A stretch of 64,000 nucleotides of DNA from Ochotona curzoniae (GCF_017591425.1 NW_024466512.1:18913001-18977000), one strand, 5' to 3'. Shown: positions 34,791 through 46,059, numbered from the stretch's first letter. The notes: a model not told the origin generated them from the letters alone. A program made the numbers and translations.

Positions 34791-37130
34791 GGGTGGCAAG
34801 TAGGAAAAATATAAGCATTCACTGACTTACACTACTTACGAAGCTTATCTTTGATTCCCCAAAGCGCTCAGGAAGCAGTGAAGCAAGCACTGGTTGTCTG
34901 TGCAACTTTAATACATGCCCTTTCACCTTCTTTCCCAGCACAGCATGTGTCTGGAGGAGGCTGAGCCTCACACTAGCTCCTCTGGTTTACTCTGTTTTAC
35001 TAGAGCATGTGCTGGGAGCCAAAGGCTTCTGGAAGCCATTCCCTCACTATGAAAATGGATGGACTCCTGTTCTTCTTCCGGACATTGTCATGTCTGGGTT
35101 TGATGCTTGGACCTATTAAACCACCCTATGACCCATCATAAAGGGACTAGACTGAGCACAAAGACAAAGACTCCAGGCAGAAGAGCAGAAAGATGGTAAG
35201 ACCCTTGCCCTTGATAGTACCACTGAATTAACGAGTTAACAACCTGGAGTAGCTACCAGCCTTCACACTTTTGCACATGAACTCACATATTTTCTATGCT
35301 TCAGCCAGTTGATGCAGGGCTTTCTGTAGCTGGGAGTTACAACACCCTAAGGGATCCAGAGAGGAATGTTGTTTCTCATTTTATGGAAAAGTCACTTGAG
35401 ATTTGGAGCGATCAACACCTTTCCAAGGTCACAGACTGATACCGATGAGCAGCACAAAAGAACTCCTGGATGGATAACCTAAACACAACATGCTCTGTCA
35501 CACAATGAAATAGATATTCTGCCAGGGCCACTTGAGAGTTGCTGCAGGTTTCTGAGTGATGAATGGCATGCTCACAGTGTCTTTCCCCAAGGATAAATGG
35601 TAAAGCTTGACTTACCAATTTTAAAAAGTGGGGTGGCCACCTGTTTGTTCACCACTGCCTTCTGCCTCACTTCCAGGGTTGGATGGTTCAGGTCCCAAAT
35701 ACCCACCCTGAGACTTCAGAGCAAACTCAACATGCATAATTTCACACACAAGCAACTGTGAAACCACAACCAAAGCATTTTATGTCCCCTCAAGAGAAGG
35801 TGGTGACATGAAGCGCTCTAATTCATTTACAATTAGCTTAGCGTTCAGCTGAAATAAGACAAGCCCTCCCAGATAGCCACATCAAGAAGCCATTGAAGGC
35901 CAAGCAAATTTTCCTAGAGAAATAACTTCTTACGACCTGTGTCTTCAAAGCAGGTTTCCTTTGAGGTATTGAATGCCAATGTTCTGTGATTTGGGATCAA
36001 GGCAAGGCAGCTAGACCAGGAAGCAAGAAGTTCATTATCCCAAGCTGAGCCTGCAGAGCTAACCAGTGTGCTCGGTTTCTGCTCTGATATCAACACGTTC
36101 CCCTGCAGAAGTCCAGAATGTAGTCAGGAAATCTGTGCTGCCACTGCCTCCCCCAGGGTGATTGAAGACTTGAGGCTCAGGCCAAAGACCACTTCAGCTA
36201 ATTGCATCCTATCTCTCTGCCACTCTTCCTATGTGACTGTCCTTGTCTGGTCCAGACTGGCAGTTTTAATCAGTCAAGTGCCTCTCCTGCTATCATCCTT
36301 CCACAAGCAAATGGTACCCCATAACAGATGGGCTGCCAATAGCTTCACCATCTCTGTTCTAAGCTCAATATGCAGGTCTGCCTTGCACACTATGACCTAA
36401 CTGGGCTTTGAATTTGAGGTATCATACCTTAAGATGACTATGTTTTGAGTCTTTTATCACCCTTGGGACATATGCAGATCTCCTCCGACTCGGGTCTTTT
36501 CTCATCTCCGATCTTCACTCAAACTCCCCGCTGAGTATGTCACCTTTGGCGTTTTTTAGTCCTGCATGGCACTGAGGACCCCAACACATTGGCATATATC
36601 CTGGGGCAGGTCCCTACCAGAATTACACTGATCTGAAAGCTCAGTTTGTCCTCTCCTAATATGCCCTGGAAACCACAGTTTGCTAGATAAATCCAGGAGC
36701 ATTTCAAAGCTCCTAGCTACCTGTATCTTCCCCTGGTACTCGCCTGTCTATGAACAGCTGTACTGTTCATTATCTTCCAAGACATTTAAGAGGAGACGCA
36801 CTTGGCTTAATGTCAGACATCTCTGACTTCCAAAACATTAGCTCTTCCCTCACTCAAATGGCTGTGCATCCCAGAGAAGTGGTTCCTGGCATTGGAACTC
36901 AGTTGTTTCATTAGTTTTAGGGGAGCCTTGAACCATTGTTGTCACCTGATTTGTACTTTTCCAAACTGATCACTACACATCCAAGACAGGCCAGGAATGT
37001 GCAGCCTGAATATCCACCATACACGGACATATTCCATATGGCACTACCACTTGTTAGAGGTCCATGTGTGCTGAGAATACCATGATGGTAAGAGCAATCA
37101 TAAACAGTATTCACTAACTGGTTACTCTGA
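34791..37130. other. Unassigned intronic sequence
   Basis: A reversed MIR-like patch may lie at 35375-35445 (tttatggaaaagtcacttg, ccaaggtcacagactg). The frame at 36068-36400 has no domain. The rest shows no repeat I can name. Confidence 0.4.
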
Positions 37131-37300
37131 GTGGGTCATTGGCTCAGTATTTGTAGATACTCATTAAATCTTCCCAACAGCCTATGAGCAGGGCATCTGC
37201 ATCACCCTAATTGTACAGGTGAGGAAAGAGAAGCTTAGACATATTAACAACACACTCCATTCACAAGCCTCAAGAGGTCAAGCCTCTTTACTCATTCTGG
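37131..37300 (-). mobile_element. MIR fragment, antisense
   Basis: actcattaaatcttcccaac, agcctatgagcagggcatc and gtacaggtgaggaaagaga-like text follow reversed MIR closely. Confidence 0.75.
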
Positions 37301-37614
37301 AAAGTCTCTCAGGGGCCACAGTAGGGGCTTCCAGGTGGGAACACCAGAGTTAGTTGCTGTCACCTTTGTCTGTGAGTGACTGGAGAAAGATGCTTTACAC
37401 AGACTGTTAAGTGTCCCATCCAACCAAGCATATTTGTCCTGTGTTTAATAAAACTCATTCACATCTCTGGTTTATGTCAATAGAAAAACATTTTTCAGAC
37501 TTCTTAGCTTGGACTGGAAGGAAGCACTATGATTTCTATATCTATGTACCTTTTATAGACACATAATGAGAAGTTCATGAAGGTGATGGCACCTGCCTTA
37601 GCAGAGGGAACCCA
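37301..37614. other. Unassigned intronic sequence
   Basis: No feature seen. Confidence 0.4.
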
Positions 37615-37795
37615 GTAAGATTTGCTTTAAGAGCACAGGGCACTGGGTTCAAACCCTGGCTTTCTATCTGCCCAGCTAGGAGACCTTATTCTCTTTGCCT
37701 AGTGAGGTTTTTTTTTCCCTCTTTTCCTCAAAAGGAGAATAAAATTACATGTACTGCTTCTATAAGAACAGCATTTAATAAATGTTAGCAATTTC
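37615..37795 (+). mobile_element. MIR fragment
   Basis: taagagcacagggcactggg, ttcaaaccctggctttct, agctaggagaccttattc, ttcctcaaaaggagaataa and catttaataaatgttagc follow MIR in order over nearly its full length. Confidence 0.75.
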
Positions 37796-38152
37796 TGTTC
37801 TAATACCCACACGGAACTAGGCTGGCCCCAAACTGACTGTCCTCTCAGGTCTTGGCCAACAGCTCTCTCCCCCAAGTTAGCATTCTTCCACTTCAATACA
37901 TTTGTCCGTGGGGGACTCAGGACTTCAACTCCTACAGGCTTCCTGGCCCTGCAACTACTCTACTCTGCAAGAAGGTTCACGTATCTGTGGTGCAAAGAAG
38001 GAAAATGGGCACATGTCATGTCAGGGCTGGAGGATCTGATATGAATCTGCAGCGGTGACAGCAGCCATTGGAGGAGGTATGCAGCAGGAGGGGCTTTGGA
38101 GAGCAGACCTGGGTAGGCATACCTGTCCTAGCAGCTCTCTCTGCTTCAGAGC

Positions 38153-38154
38153 TT

Positions 38155-38180
<26 letters not shown>
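38153..38180 (+). repeat. (GA)n microsatellite
   Basis: Perfect ga repeats over about 28 bp, followed by cagacagac. Confidence 0.9.
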
Positions 38181-38187
<7 letters not shown>

Positions 38188-38417
38188 TGCCAGAGACCTG
38201 CTTTCCTCACACTGCCCATAGCTGAGCGACCATTGATGCAAAATGTAAATTGCATTAAGTAAGACATAAACAATCAATGGGTCAGTGAGAGAGTGGAGGC
38301 GGGTTATAGTGGGGATGCAGAAGAAAACATTTTGTTTTAGAAACTGCAAGGGGTTTACCAAACACTCCTTTCATGGGAATGGGTTCCTTCTCCTAATAAA
38401 GAAAAGTCAGCTATGCA

Positions 38418-38521
38418 GTTCAGAAAGTTCATGAGAGAGGAATTCAGGAAAGTTTATTTTTGTTGCCAAAAATGTGAAATGCATGCATAGGCTTTTTTCT
38501 ATGAACTTTCTGAAGACCCCT
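38418..38521. mobile_element. Mariner-like MITE
   Basis: A short element of about 104 bp whose ends are inverted copies: ttcagaaagttcatgaga on the left and tctatgaactttctgaag on the right, around an AT-rich core with aaatgtgaaatgcatgcata. Similar short mariner derivatives are known from mammals including lagomorphs. The family name is not fixed. Confidence 0.65.
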
Positions 38522-38584
38522 TATACACACTGGGTACTTGGCAGAAAGAGCCATAGACACAAGCACTGAATTGGAAAAACAAGC
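38522..38584. other. Short unassigned spacer
   Basis: Nothing recognised. Confidence 0.3.
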
Positions 38585-38720
38585 CACATTGCTGGGCATT
38601 AACTATGCATCAGGCATTCTATACACATTATGTAGAAAAGTAATGTTATAAGGCCTGATGCACACATGAACTAAGGATCCCTGACACGCAAAGGTCACAC
38701 AGTGAGGGAGGCACTGGGAA
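38585..38720 (-). mobile_element. MIR fragment, antisense
   Basis: gcattaactatgcatcaggc, attctatacacattatgtag, actaaggatccctgacac and aggtcacacagtgagg follow reversed MIR. Confidence 0.65.
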
Positions 38721-39619
38721 GCTCTTATTGCACCTTATACTCATCCTGAGTTCTGGGGAGGAGGCAGAACTGGCAAACAAGTTCTATACTGACCACTGCC
38801 CTGTCCTACCTAGGGCAGCCCCACCAGGGAGATAATCACCCCATTTCTCATACCTCTGCCCATGCTGGCTCATTTCCCTCCTCCCGACTGGCCAGAGATG
38901 CAATGGCTCCAAACCTGCCCCTGAGCCATTTGGCTGCCCTGAGGGTCCCAGGACACTCACTCCTCATTACCAGGACATGTTAACCAGCAGAGTGTATGCT
39001 GAGCATTGATGTCTGTCACCCTGACCTTGGGCCGGTAATGGCAGGACAGGCTGGGGGCGAGCTGTGCATGCCAGTAGCAATCTCTCTGCTTGATTGAGCT
39101 CACCAAGGAAGGAAAAATAGAGTCATTTCTTGTACTGGTGGGGGAGGCTGCTCTGTCACAGATATCTCCACCTCGGGGCCAGTGAGACCCATTTGCCATA
39201 TGACTGTGTGCCAGAACATTAGGAAGAACACATCATCCTGCCTTCCCAGGCTCTTTGCTAAAATTGCACTTGGCCTGTGATGCTCAGACAAGACACCCGG
39301 AGAACAAGGTCATCTTTTCAAATGCAATCCTTTGAAATCCCCAGAGTCTCCACTGGTCATCTGGCCAGGTTTAGAAGCCCTCACTGATACTGGGCATGGG
39401 ATTTTCTCTTCCCCAGCCTGACTCCCTCAAACTCCTCCCTTGAGGTTGGCCCTTGACTTTCTGTTCCAATCATTGACTCTTGGGTCCTTGGCTAGCATCT
39501 ATCCCTAAACGGAATCCCTTCCCAAAGGGACTGTTGTATTGGAGTCACTGTGATGAGCAAACGACCCAGGCAGTGGGGAAACCAGCATCTCGCATGCTTG
39601 TTCAGGAACATGAGCTTCC
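38721..39619. other. Unassigned intronic sequence
   Basis: Relatively GC-balanced unique sequence. Short frames at 38957-39291 overlap each other and carry no domain. Confidence 0.4.
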
Positions 39620-39935
39620 TCATATTTTTTAATGAGATGTATTCATGTATTTATCTATTTATTTAATAGGCAGAGCGACAGAAGAGAGAGATAACAGAGA
39701 TCTTTTATCCACTGGCTAACTTTCCAAATGACCACAACTCCCAGGTTGGAACTTTATCTGGCTCTACCATGGGGATGGCAGGGCCCCAGGCACTGGGGTA
39801 TTTTTCACTGCTTTACCAGACACATTAGCAGGGAACTAGACCAGAAATGGAAGAGCAAAAACGCAAACCAGTGCTCATGGGATTTCAACATTGCAGGAGG
39901 TAGGCTCGATTTGCTGTATCACAATGCTAACCCTG
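39620..39935 (-). mobile_element. Lagomorph C-type SINE, antisense
   Basis: Reversed landmarks: tttatctatttatttaatag, tcttttatccactggctaac, gccccaggcactggggta, agcagggaactagaccaga, cagtgctcatgggatttca. Confidence 0.82.
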
Positions 39936-42350
39936 TTTCCTTGGGATTTTTTCCTCCAGCCCAAACCAATATTTACAAGAAGAGGAACAGATTTTTTCTG
40001 GTGTTTTAACTCTAAAGTTACCATTAACACTTTCTGTAGAAAATATTCTATATACACACATAAGCTCATGTTCCCTCACACATAAAATTCACACCAATAA
40101 AAATCAAACTTAAAAAGTATTCCAGGCAAATACAAATCTCAGCAAAGTGCAGAAAGTGACTATCTTTTATTATTCCATTTAAATGCCTAGGTAATCTTAC
40201 TACAAGTCATACCTTTAGTCTCAAAAAAATATGATATAATCCACACAAACTTGAAAGGGCACCTTAGAGAGAAGCCAGGGTATAGGTTTATAGTCTGCCC
40301 ATTTTTCAAATAAAATGCAAAAGAAAAAACTAGCCGTCATTTTAATGAGCCTTTAAATAAATTCCTGGCACAAGCACACTAGAGTAATTTATAAAGCAAA
40401 CCATATGTATAGATGGTTTGCTGCATTCACACATTCTCATATACTTGCTGAGAAAGGGACTTGCACCTGAAGAGTGGATTTCCAAGAATGACTCTACACG
40501 CCTTTCCTTTAAGTGGTTGGTTTGAATTGAACCACACATTGCAGTTACTCCATCACAGGGTCACACATGCCAAGGGTAACTTCCAAACCAGTGTCTTCCC
40601 TTCATTGGTCCTCTTTTCATCCCATGCCTCAGCCTGATGAGGTCAGATACTCCTTCTCAGGGCTGGGGTATTTTCTTATTCACTTTCCAGAAAAGAAGAA
40701 AGTGGTTTGGACTTGAAATCCATTAGCAAGGAAGATTTGGTCCTGGCTTCTTCCATTCTTTTCCCTTTTTTACTCTTTTCTTTCACACATTTCCTCCTCC
40801 TCCGCTCCCCCCAAATGCACCTCCCTCCACACTGTTTTAGCCTCTTGGTAACTATGTTAATTTATGTGGCATGAAAATGGAGATGGTTGTGAGTTAACAA
40901 GAGTGGGGCCATTTCTCTCCACCAGCGGAACAATCATCTCTCTTTGACAGTAAGCATGTCTGGTTTTTTAAAAGCCCTGGACAGGGATGGGAAATGAGGA
41001 GTGGCAGCATGCCTCCCAGAGGAGGAAGGGCTCTTAGGGAATCCAGAGACCAGGTGCTACATGTTCCCCAAGGCAGCCTGGAGACAGGCAGCCCAGCAGG
41101 GGAGGCTCCACAACCCCTTTGCTCAGTACCACAAGCAGATCCAGGCAGCTGGCAGCTGGACTCCAGGGAGCTCGGGTTCTGGTTTCTGATTGTAGTGTCA
41201 CCTCCAGTGCGGTAATAACAACCAGTGTGGGTCCCCAGGAAGAGTTTACACAGCATTGTCCTGACACACCAAAGACCACTTTGCAAAGATCAATGTCTCA
41301 GCCACAGACCACTCAGAATATGATATTCGATGCCAACTGGACACAGAGGATGGAAGTAGGCTGGGGGACAACCACTCTAAATTCCATACCTAGTCAATTT
41401 TAAACATTTCAAAATATGCATGTTTCATATAAAATATGCATAAATGAACCTCTTAGGAAAACCGGAAAAAAAATAATAACAAGGGCATTAACAACAACTA
41501 GCTTTATTAGACCCTCATTTTCATGAGAATGTCATCTGCCAAATCCCTTTTAAAGAAGGGGTTGTTAAAGCCTCAAGCTGGCTCATTCCCTCACTGGAAT
41601 TACCTGATGGTCCCTGTGAGCATGTGAGTTTGAATTCTCAGATCCACATTTGTAATTGACTCTGTGAGTGCATCTTGTCTGATCAGGTGAATTGGAGCAA
41701 GCAGAAAACTGCACCCCTTAAAAGCTCTGCCCAGAGCCAGACACTGAAGACATTGCTTAGGAGAATGGCATTTTCTTCCCAGATTTGTTGTTGTTGTTGC
41801 TTTGTTTTCCTGTAAGACACTTTATTGCCTGTGCACTGAAAGCTCATTACCCAACTACATGCATTCCCAGACCCTACAACAATGCTGGCAGGCATGGATC
41901 AGTGAAAACTGAGGTTCTACATTTTTTTAATTCTGCATTGTGTTTTGCTTAGGGGTTTCCCAGGGTGTTATGAAGAGTTTGGGATTGTACTGCTCTGTCC
42001 AAGGAAGAACAGGCAGAATCAGCATCTGACCATCCCCACAGTGCCTCTCTCACAGTGTGGCAGAGGTGGCTTGCACACTGCAAAAATCCCACCGTATTTC
42101 TGCAGGGTAGCCTGGAAGTAATTATCTTTCTCACTGGTAAATCAATTAGGAATGGAGGACCTAACACTCCCCTCCTCCTCTAAGAAACCTCTAATCCTCT
42201 AACACTAATGAGCAAGAAACAAGTAATGGAATTAATACTAATCAATCGATGACTTCAACTCACCTGATCTTTGTATTCATGGCAGTGGAAACCAGCCCTA
42301 TGGCCAGAGGTTCAGGGGAAACCTACTTGCTATTACACAGGAATACAGTG
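39936..42350. other. Unassigned intronic sequence
   Basis: Frames at 40894-41403 are open on both strands around a moderately GC-rich patch (40970-41260). None has a recognised domain and no splice context was seen. Otherwise AT-rich unique sequence. Confidence 0.4.
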
Positions 42351-42480
42351 ACTCGTCTGCTAGAGCCTTCATTTCTTTGCCTGTCAAATGGGGATGAAGC
42401 TACCAGGCACGAAAAAGTACTGTAAAACTTCAAATACAGTAATGAACTTAGCCTAGTGTTTGGAACTTATTCAATAAAAA
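42351..42480 (+). mobile_element. MIR fragment
   Basis: cattgtttcttcatct-like text (ccttcatttctttgcctgtc), aaatggggatgaagctac and tgtttggaacttattcaata follow the MIR 3' half. Confidence 0.7.
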
Positions 42481-42528
42481 GAAGCAACTGTCCAGCTCTG
42501 ATATCAGACTTCATATTCTCTGTCCCAG

Positions 42529-42591
<63 letters not shown>
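42529..42591 (+). repeat. Compound (TC)n(AC)n microsatellite
   Basis: About 24 bp of tc repeats run into about 38 bp of ac repeats without interruption. Confidence 0.97.
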
Positions 42592-42593
<2 letters not shown>

Positions 42594-43099
42594 CACCTCT
42601 ACTCTGCAGTCATTTGGTCAAAATCCCTGGCAGTCAAACCTGTGGGTTCTCTGCCATTTCCAACACACTGTCTCCAAAAGCTGCAGGTGGTAGCCCCTTC
42701 TGAGCCAGAGTAATTAGACCACAACAGGCCTGCATTTCCAAATCCACTCACAGATTCATTCTCAAATAGATTCACCCTTGGGAGTCAAGCACCTCTCTGG
42801 TTGAGGCAGAAATCCTTCAGCCTGTTATACAACACAGAGCTCTGGAAAATGCAGTACTGATTATAGCACTTGCATCCTGCATGGGTCTGAGGACAAGAAG
42901 CAATGGAGAATAACGAGTCCTAGAGACCCAGGGATAGTTAGCACATGCAGGCGCAGGAGAAATGGCATGCTGGAGCTGGACAGCTCCCACCACGGTGATG
43001 TCCTGCCTCAGGGAAGCTTCCACAACTAATACCCTGCTTTTTAGCTTCCAAGGGTCAGACTCAGATACAATCAGCATTGTGGGGCTCCCTTAACAATGC
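42592..43099. other. Unassigned intronic sequence
   Basis: The antisense frame 42817-43077 has no recognised domain. Confidence 0.4.
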
Positions 43100-43330
43100 T
43101 AGGCCTAAACCCAGAGGATGAGCTAATTGGCTGATGGTGGGACAAAAGCCACCAGCCAGAGATGCAGAATTGACATCAAACAGAGTCAGGCCAGGTCAAG
43201 GTTATTTGCATAATGCTGATGCCACAATACCAAAGGAAGCTCCAGGACTTCCACTGCAGCAGCTCAGAGTATCACTTCCCAATAATTTGATAAATCATTT
43301 GTCTCCCAAGTAAACACACTAGGAAGGCTC
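43100..43330. promoter_or_regulatory. Candidate enhancer block with an octamer (POU) site
   Basis: Repeat-free sequence with a perfect octamer in ggttatttgcataatgctga (43200-43219), a Sox-like acaata at 43225, a CAGCAGCTC E-box-like word, and ataatttgataaatcatttg at 43281-43300. Clustering suggests an enhancer active in neural cells, where SORCS1 is expressed. This is pattern-based only. Confidence 0.3.
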
Positions 43331-44212
43331 CTGGAGATCCACCATTTAAAATAATAGGACATTGGGGATAATTTACAGGACTCTATTCCCTAATCTTGAA
43401 GAGTTTGAGAGGATTGAAAATCCTGTAGACAGCACTCCTACAAGAGTTAAACACAGTAAGTTCTCTATTAATGCTGAAATCATCAATGTATAATGTACAT
43501 GTTAAAGATACATACAGTAACACTACATGCGTTAACACTTTTCAACTTAGGGGCATATTACCTGTATTTGGAGATTTTGTCAAAGATAATGCTTAGGAAA
43601 GCAACAATTATCTTTACGAGTCACTCTAGAAATTTCAGTATAATTTACTGTTTTGCCAGGGGCAACAGATCGCGTTTGATGTATTCATATCCTCTGAGGA
43701 ATTCAGCAGCCATCTGTTAAATAAATAACTCATCAGGTGAAAAGCAAGTGCTTCCACAAGATGGCTGCCATTAGCTAGCTGATGAGCAGGAGGCACTACA
43801 GATAATTTGGGTATTGAGACAATCAAAAGAAAGTGGAATAAGGCAAGCTGAGATAAGGATACAGGAGGCCGCAGGCTTACATTTCTTCCAGGTCTGTCTA
43901 AATAGCTTTAAAAGGTTGCATAGCAAGGTCATAATGACCTAGAACTCCAGACTAATAAAGAAACAAATGCATGCACTGTCATTTATTTTGAACATCTTAA
44001 GTGGCTGCAGAAGGCAGAGTCCGACTAAACTATTCTGGTCAAGATCAAGTCATGGAGAATGTGGGTGCATTTCCTCCCAGAGATTCAGAACACAGCAAAC
44101 CCACTGACTACAAGAAAACAGAATGAAACTGCATGTTGCCTTGGATGATTCAGAGAGTACTTCAGGATCTCACAGGCCTCGTATGCATATTCGATTCTGT
44201 TTTTCTCTTTTC
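43331..44212. other. Unassigned intronic sequence around the ERE-like site
   Basis: No repeat named. It holds the ERE-like palindrome and a POU-like word in acaaatgcatgcac (43963-43976). Confidence 0.4.
43926..43940. promoter_or_regulatory. Perfect palindromic estrogen-response-element sequence
   Basis: aggtcataatgacct is two exact nuclear-receptor half-sites in inverted order with a 3-base spacer, which is the consensus ERE. It lies in non-repeat sequence about 2.0 kb downstream of the SORCS1 exon in gene direction. Function is not shown by sequence alone. Confidence 0.5.
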
Positions 44213-44521
44213 TAAAAGTTATTTATTTTTATTTGAAGGATTTTATAGTGAGATGGAGAAATAGAGAGGTCTTCTACCCACTGGTTCACTCCCCAAACTG
44301 CCACAACAGCTCAAACTGAGCCAATCTGTGGCCAGGAGTCTCCTCTAAGTCTCCCACATGGGTGCAGGGGCCTAAGGATTTAACTGTCTTTTGCTGCTTT
44401 CCCAGTTCATATGTAAGAAGCTCGATTGGAAGTGGAGCAGCCAAGACACAAATCAGCACTCATTCAGGATGCTAGCATTGTAGATGAAAGATTGGCCTTC
44501 TATGCCACCATTCCAGCCCCA
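44213..44521 (-). mobile_element. Lagomorph C-type SINE, antisense
   Basis: Reversed landmarks: ttatttatttttatttgaag, tcttctacccactggttcac, tctcccacatgggtgcag, attggaagtggagcagcc, ctatgccaccattccagccc. Confidence 0.85.
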
Positions 44522-44694
44522 TAAACATTAATTTATATTGCTATTTCCAAATAAATACATCCATGGCACTAGCCTGCAATTTGCATTTCCCTAATCAGAG
44601 TAAAAAAGAAATACTGGTAGATTTTAACATGCTGGGAGGTACTGCCTTGTGGTGGCAATGAATGGTCCTTTGACCTAACCTATGCTCATCATCC
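44522..44694. other. Short unassigned spacer with an L1-like patch
   Basis: caatttgcatttccctaatc at 44577-44596 is a typical reversed L1 word, but the piece is too short for a firm call. Confidence 0.35.
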
Positions 44695-44970
44695 TCATGA
44701 CACAGTAGGTTAAGCCTCTGCCTACAGCACTGGCATCAAAAATGGGTGCTGGTTAGAGTTCCAGCTACCCCACTTCCAATCCAGCTCCTTGTTGATGTGC
44801 CTAGGAAGGCAGTGGAAGATGGCCCAAATGCTTGGAACCCTGCTCCTATACGGAAGAGACTCCAGGCTCCTGCCTTTGGACTTGCCCAGTTTTGGCCATT
44901 GTAACCATTTGGGCAGTGAACCAGCAGATGGAGGATCTCTCTCTCGCTCGCTCTGTAAATCTGACTTTCA
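44695..44970 (+). mobile_element. Lagomorph C-type SINE
   Basis: Head catgacacagtaggttaagc, then gcctctgcctacagcactgg, aggcagtggaagatggcc, caaatgcttggaaccctg, aaccatttgggcagtgaacc, gcagatggaggatctctctc. Its tail runs into the purine tract. Confidence 0.88.
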
Positions 44971-45090
44971 AGCAAAAGAAAACAAAAAGAAAGAAAGAAA
45001 GTAAATAAGGGAAGGGAAGAGGAGGGAAGAGAAAGGAAGGGAAATGGAGGGGAGGGGGGGGAGAGGAGGGAAAGGAAGGGAGAGAAAATC
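44965..45090 (+). repeat. Long purine-rich tract (GGAAGG/GAAA units)
   Basis: About 125 bp that are almost only A and G, with agaaagaaagaaag units, then gggaagggaagaggaggg and an 8-G run. It probably grew from the SINE tail. The minus strand, which is read by SORCS1, would carry a C/U-rich stretch about 870-1000 nt into the intron after the exon. Confidence 0.9.
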
Positions 45091-45953
45091 AATGGACCCA
45101 GAGAGAGCCCACAGCCTGAACGACACCTCTGTGAAGAACAAACAGAAACGATCGTTTTGTGTCAATACTCTCCAAATTACAGGTTAGAAGTCCTCTTGGC
45201 CTCAACAACTACCGTAACCCACCTTCTTCTCCCTCCATGTCTAAAAACCCGTACATCATGCTGAGAGTTCAAACCATCACACAGAGAGAAAAACATCAAA
45301 GTAACAACAGAAATGTGATCATGATCCAACAGGAATCCCATGTGACAAAGGCCCAAATGGATGCAAACATAGATAACCCTTCACATATTACCAGGGGCAT
45401 CTTCAGAAAGACAACTCATCTATCACCTTCATGGAAATATGATTAATTCCATCTGGGTACAGCAGAGGTCAGTGCTCATACAGCTTTTTTCACATGCCAA
45501 AAATTTAATTCCTGCCACTCTGTTCCCAACTGACTGCATGGAAGAGACGTCCTTGGTACAAAAGGGAGGGGCACTACACTACTGAATGTAAAAGGAAGTG
45601 CCAATGCCACCATCAGCCAACTGAGTGATCTGGGTAGGACATTTATCTTCCATGAGCCTTGGCTCTTCTTTGATGAAGGCAGAAAAAAGGAAAAATGATA
45701 CAGATCATTACTAACGCAATCAAATCTCATCATGTGGTCACCATGGACAAGCAACGAGCTTTCATTTTAGATCATTCAGCAATGTTGAATCTAATGACTG
45801 GATCAAGGACAAGGCAAAGTTACTGGGTTCTCATCCTGGGTCCTTTTTCTACCTGAATATGTAGACATTTTGTTCTCAGTTTCCTTAGCTGTGAAATAAA
45901 CATCATAGTACAGATGAATGATTCCAGACTGACACTCAATGGACATCTCTACC
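45091..45953. other. Unique sequence flanking the exon donor
   Basis: A MIR-like patch may occur at 45625-45685 (gtgatctgggtaggacattt, tccatgagccttggctctt). Otherwise no repeat or second exon recognised. Confidence 0.4.
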
Positions 45954-45959
45954 ACTTAC

Positions 45960-46059
45960 CTTCCGTTTGTTGGTAGGATTGACGTAGAGGTAACTGAGGA
46001 CAGTCTTCAAACCCACTTTGTCATTCAGCTTTTCATAGGTGGTACCATAATCTGTTGAC
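45960..46059 (-). CDS. SORCS1: Coding exon of a SorCS VPS10-domain receptor, most likely SORCS1
   Basis: This is an internal exon of 100 bp, made of one base that completes a split codon plus 33 codons. The minus strand shows a pyrimidine-rich tract and acceptor ctcatctgcag at 46060-46070, and a donor gtaagt directly after 45960. It enters in phase 2 and leaves in phase 0. The peptide begins STDYGTTYEKLND and ends YLYVNPTNKRK, which lies early in the VPS10 beta-propeller shared by SorCS receptors. These are type I membrane sorting receptors that bind neuropeptides and trophic factors and traffic cargo between Golgi, endosome and plasma membrane, mainly in neurons. From memory, the residues in KTVLSYLYVNPTNK fit SORCS1, whereas SORCS3 has I, G and C at three of these sites. 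The split codon before S would give Arg if the previous exon ends in AG. I found no neighbouring SORCS1 exon by eye, which fits the very large introns of this gene. The family call is near certain; the paralog call is strong. Confidence 0.88.

Larger units (their letters stand above)
1..45959 (-). other. SORCS1: Intron of SORCS1 downstream of the exon (continues beyond the window)
   Basis: Everything left of the exon donor is inferred to be one intron read on the minus strand. I saw no second exon with paired splice sites and SorCS-like coding potential, but I read this by eye and cannot exclude a short exon. The interval is dominated by lagomorph SINEs, old L1 pieces, MIR and L2 relics and unique sequence, annotated separately. 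Confidence 0.6.

Noticed and set aside
38150..38185. Regular short repeats considered as a CRISPR-like array
   Set aside because: They are a simple GA microsatellite; no spaced repeats occur anywhere in the window.
40894..41403. GC-richer patch with frames on both strands, considered as a second exon region
   Set aside because: Neither strand shows SorCS-like residues or paired splice signals; both strands are equally open, which argues for composition only.
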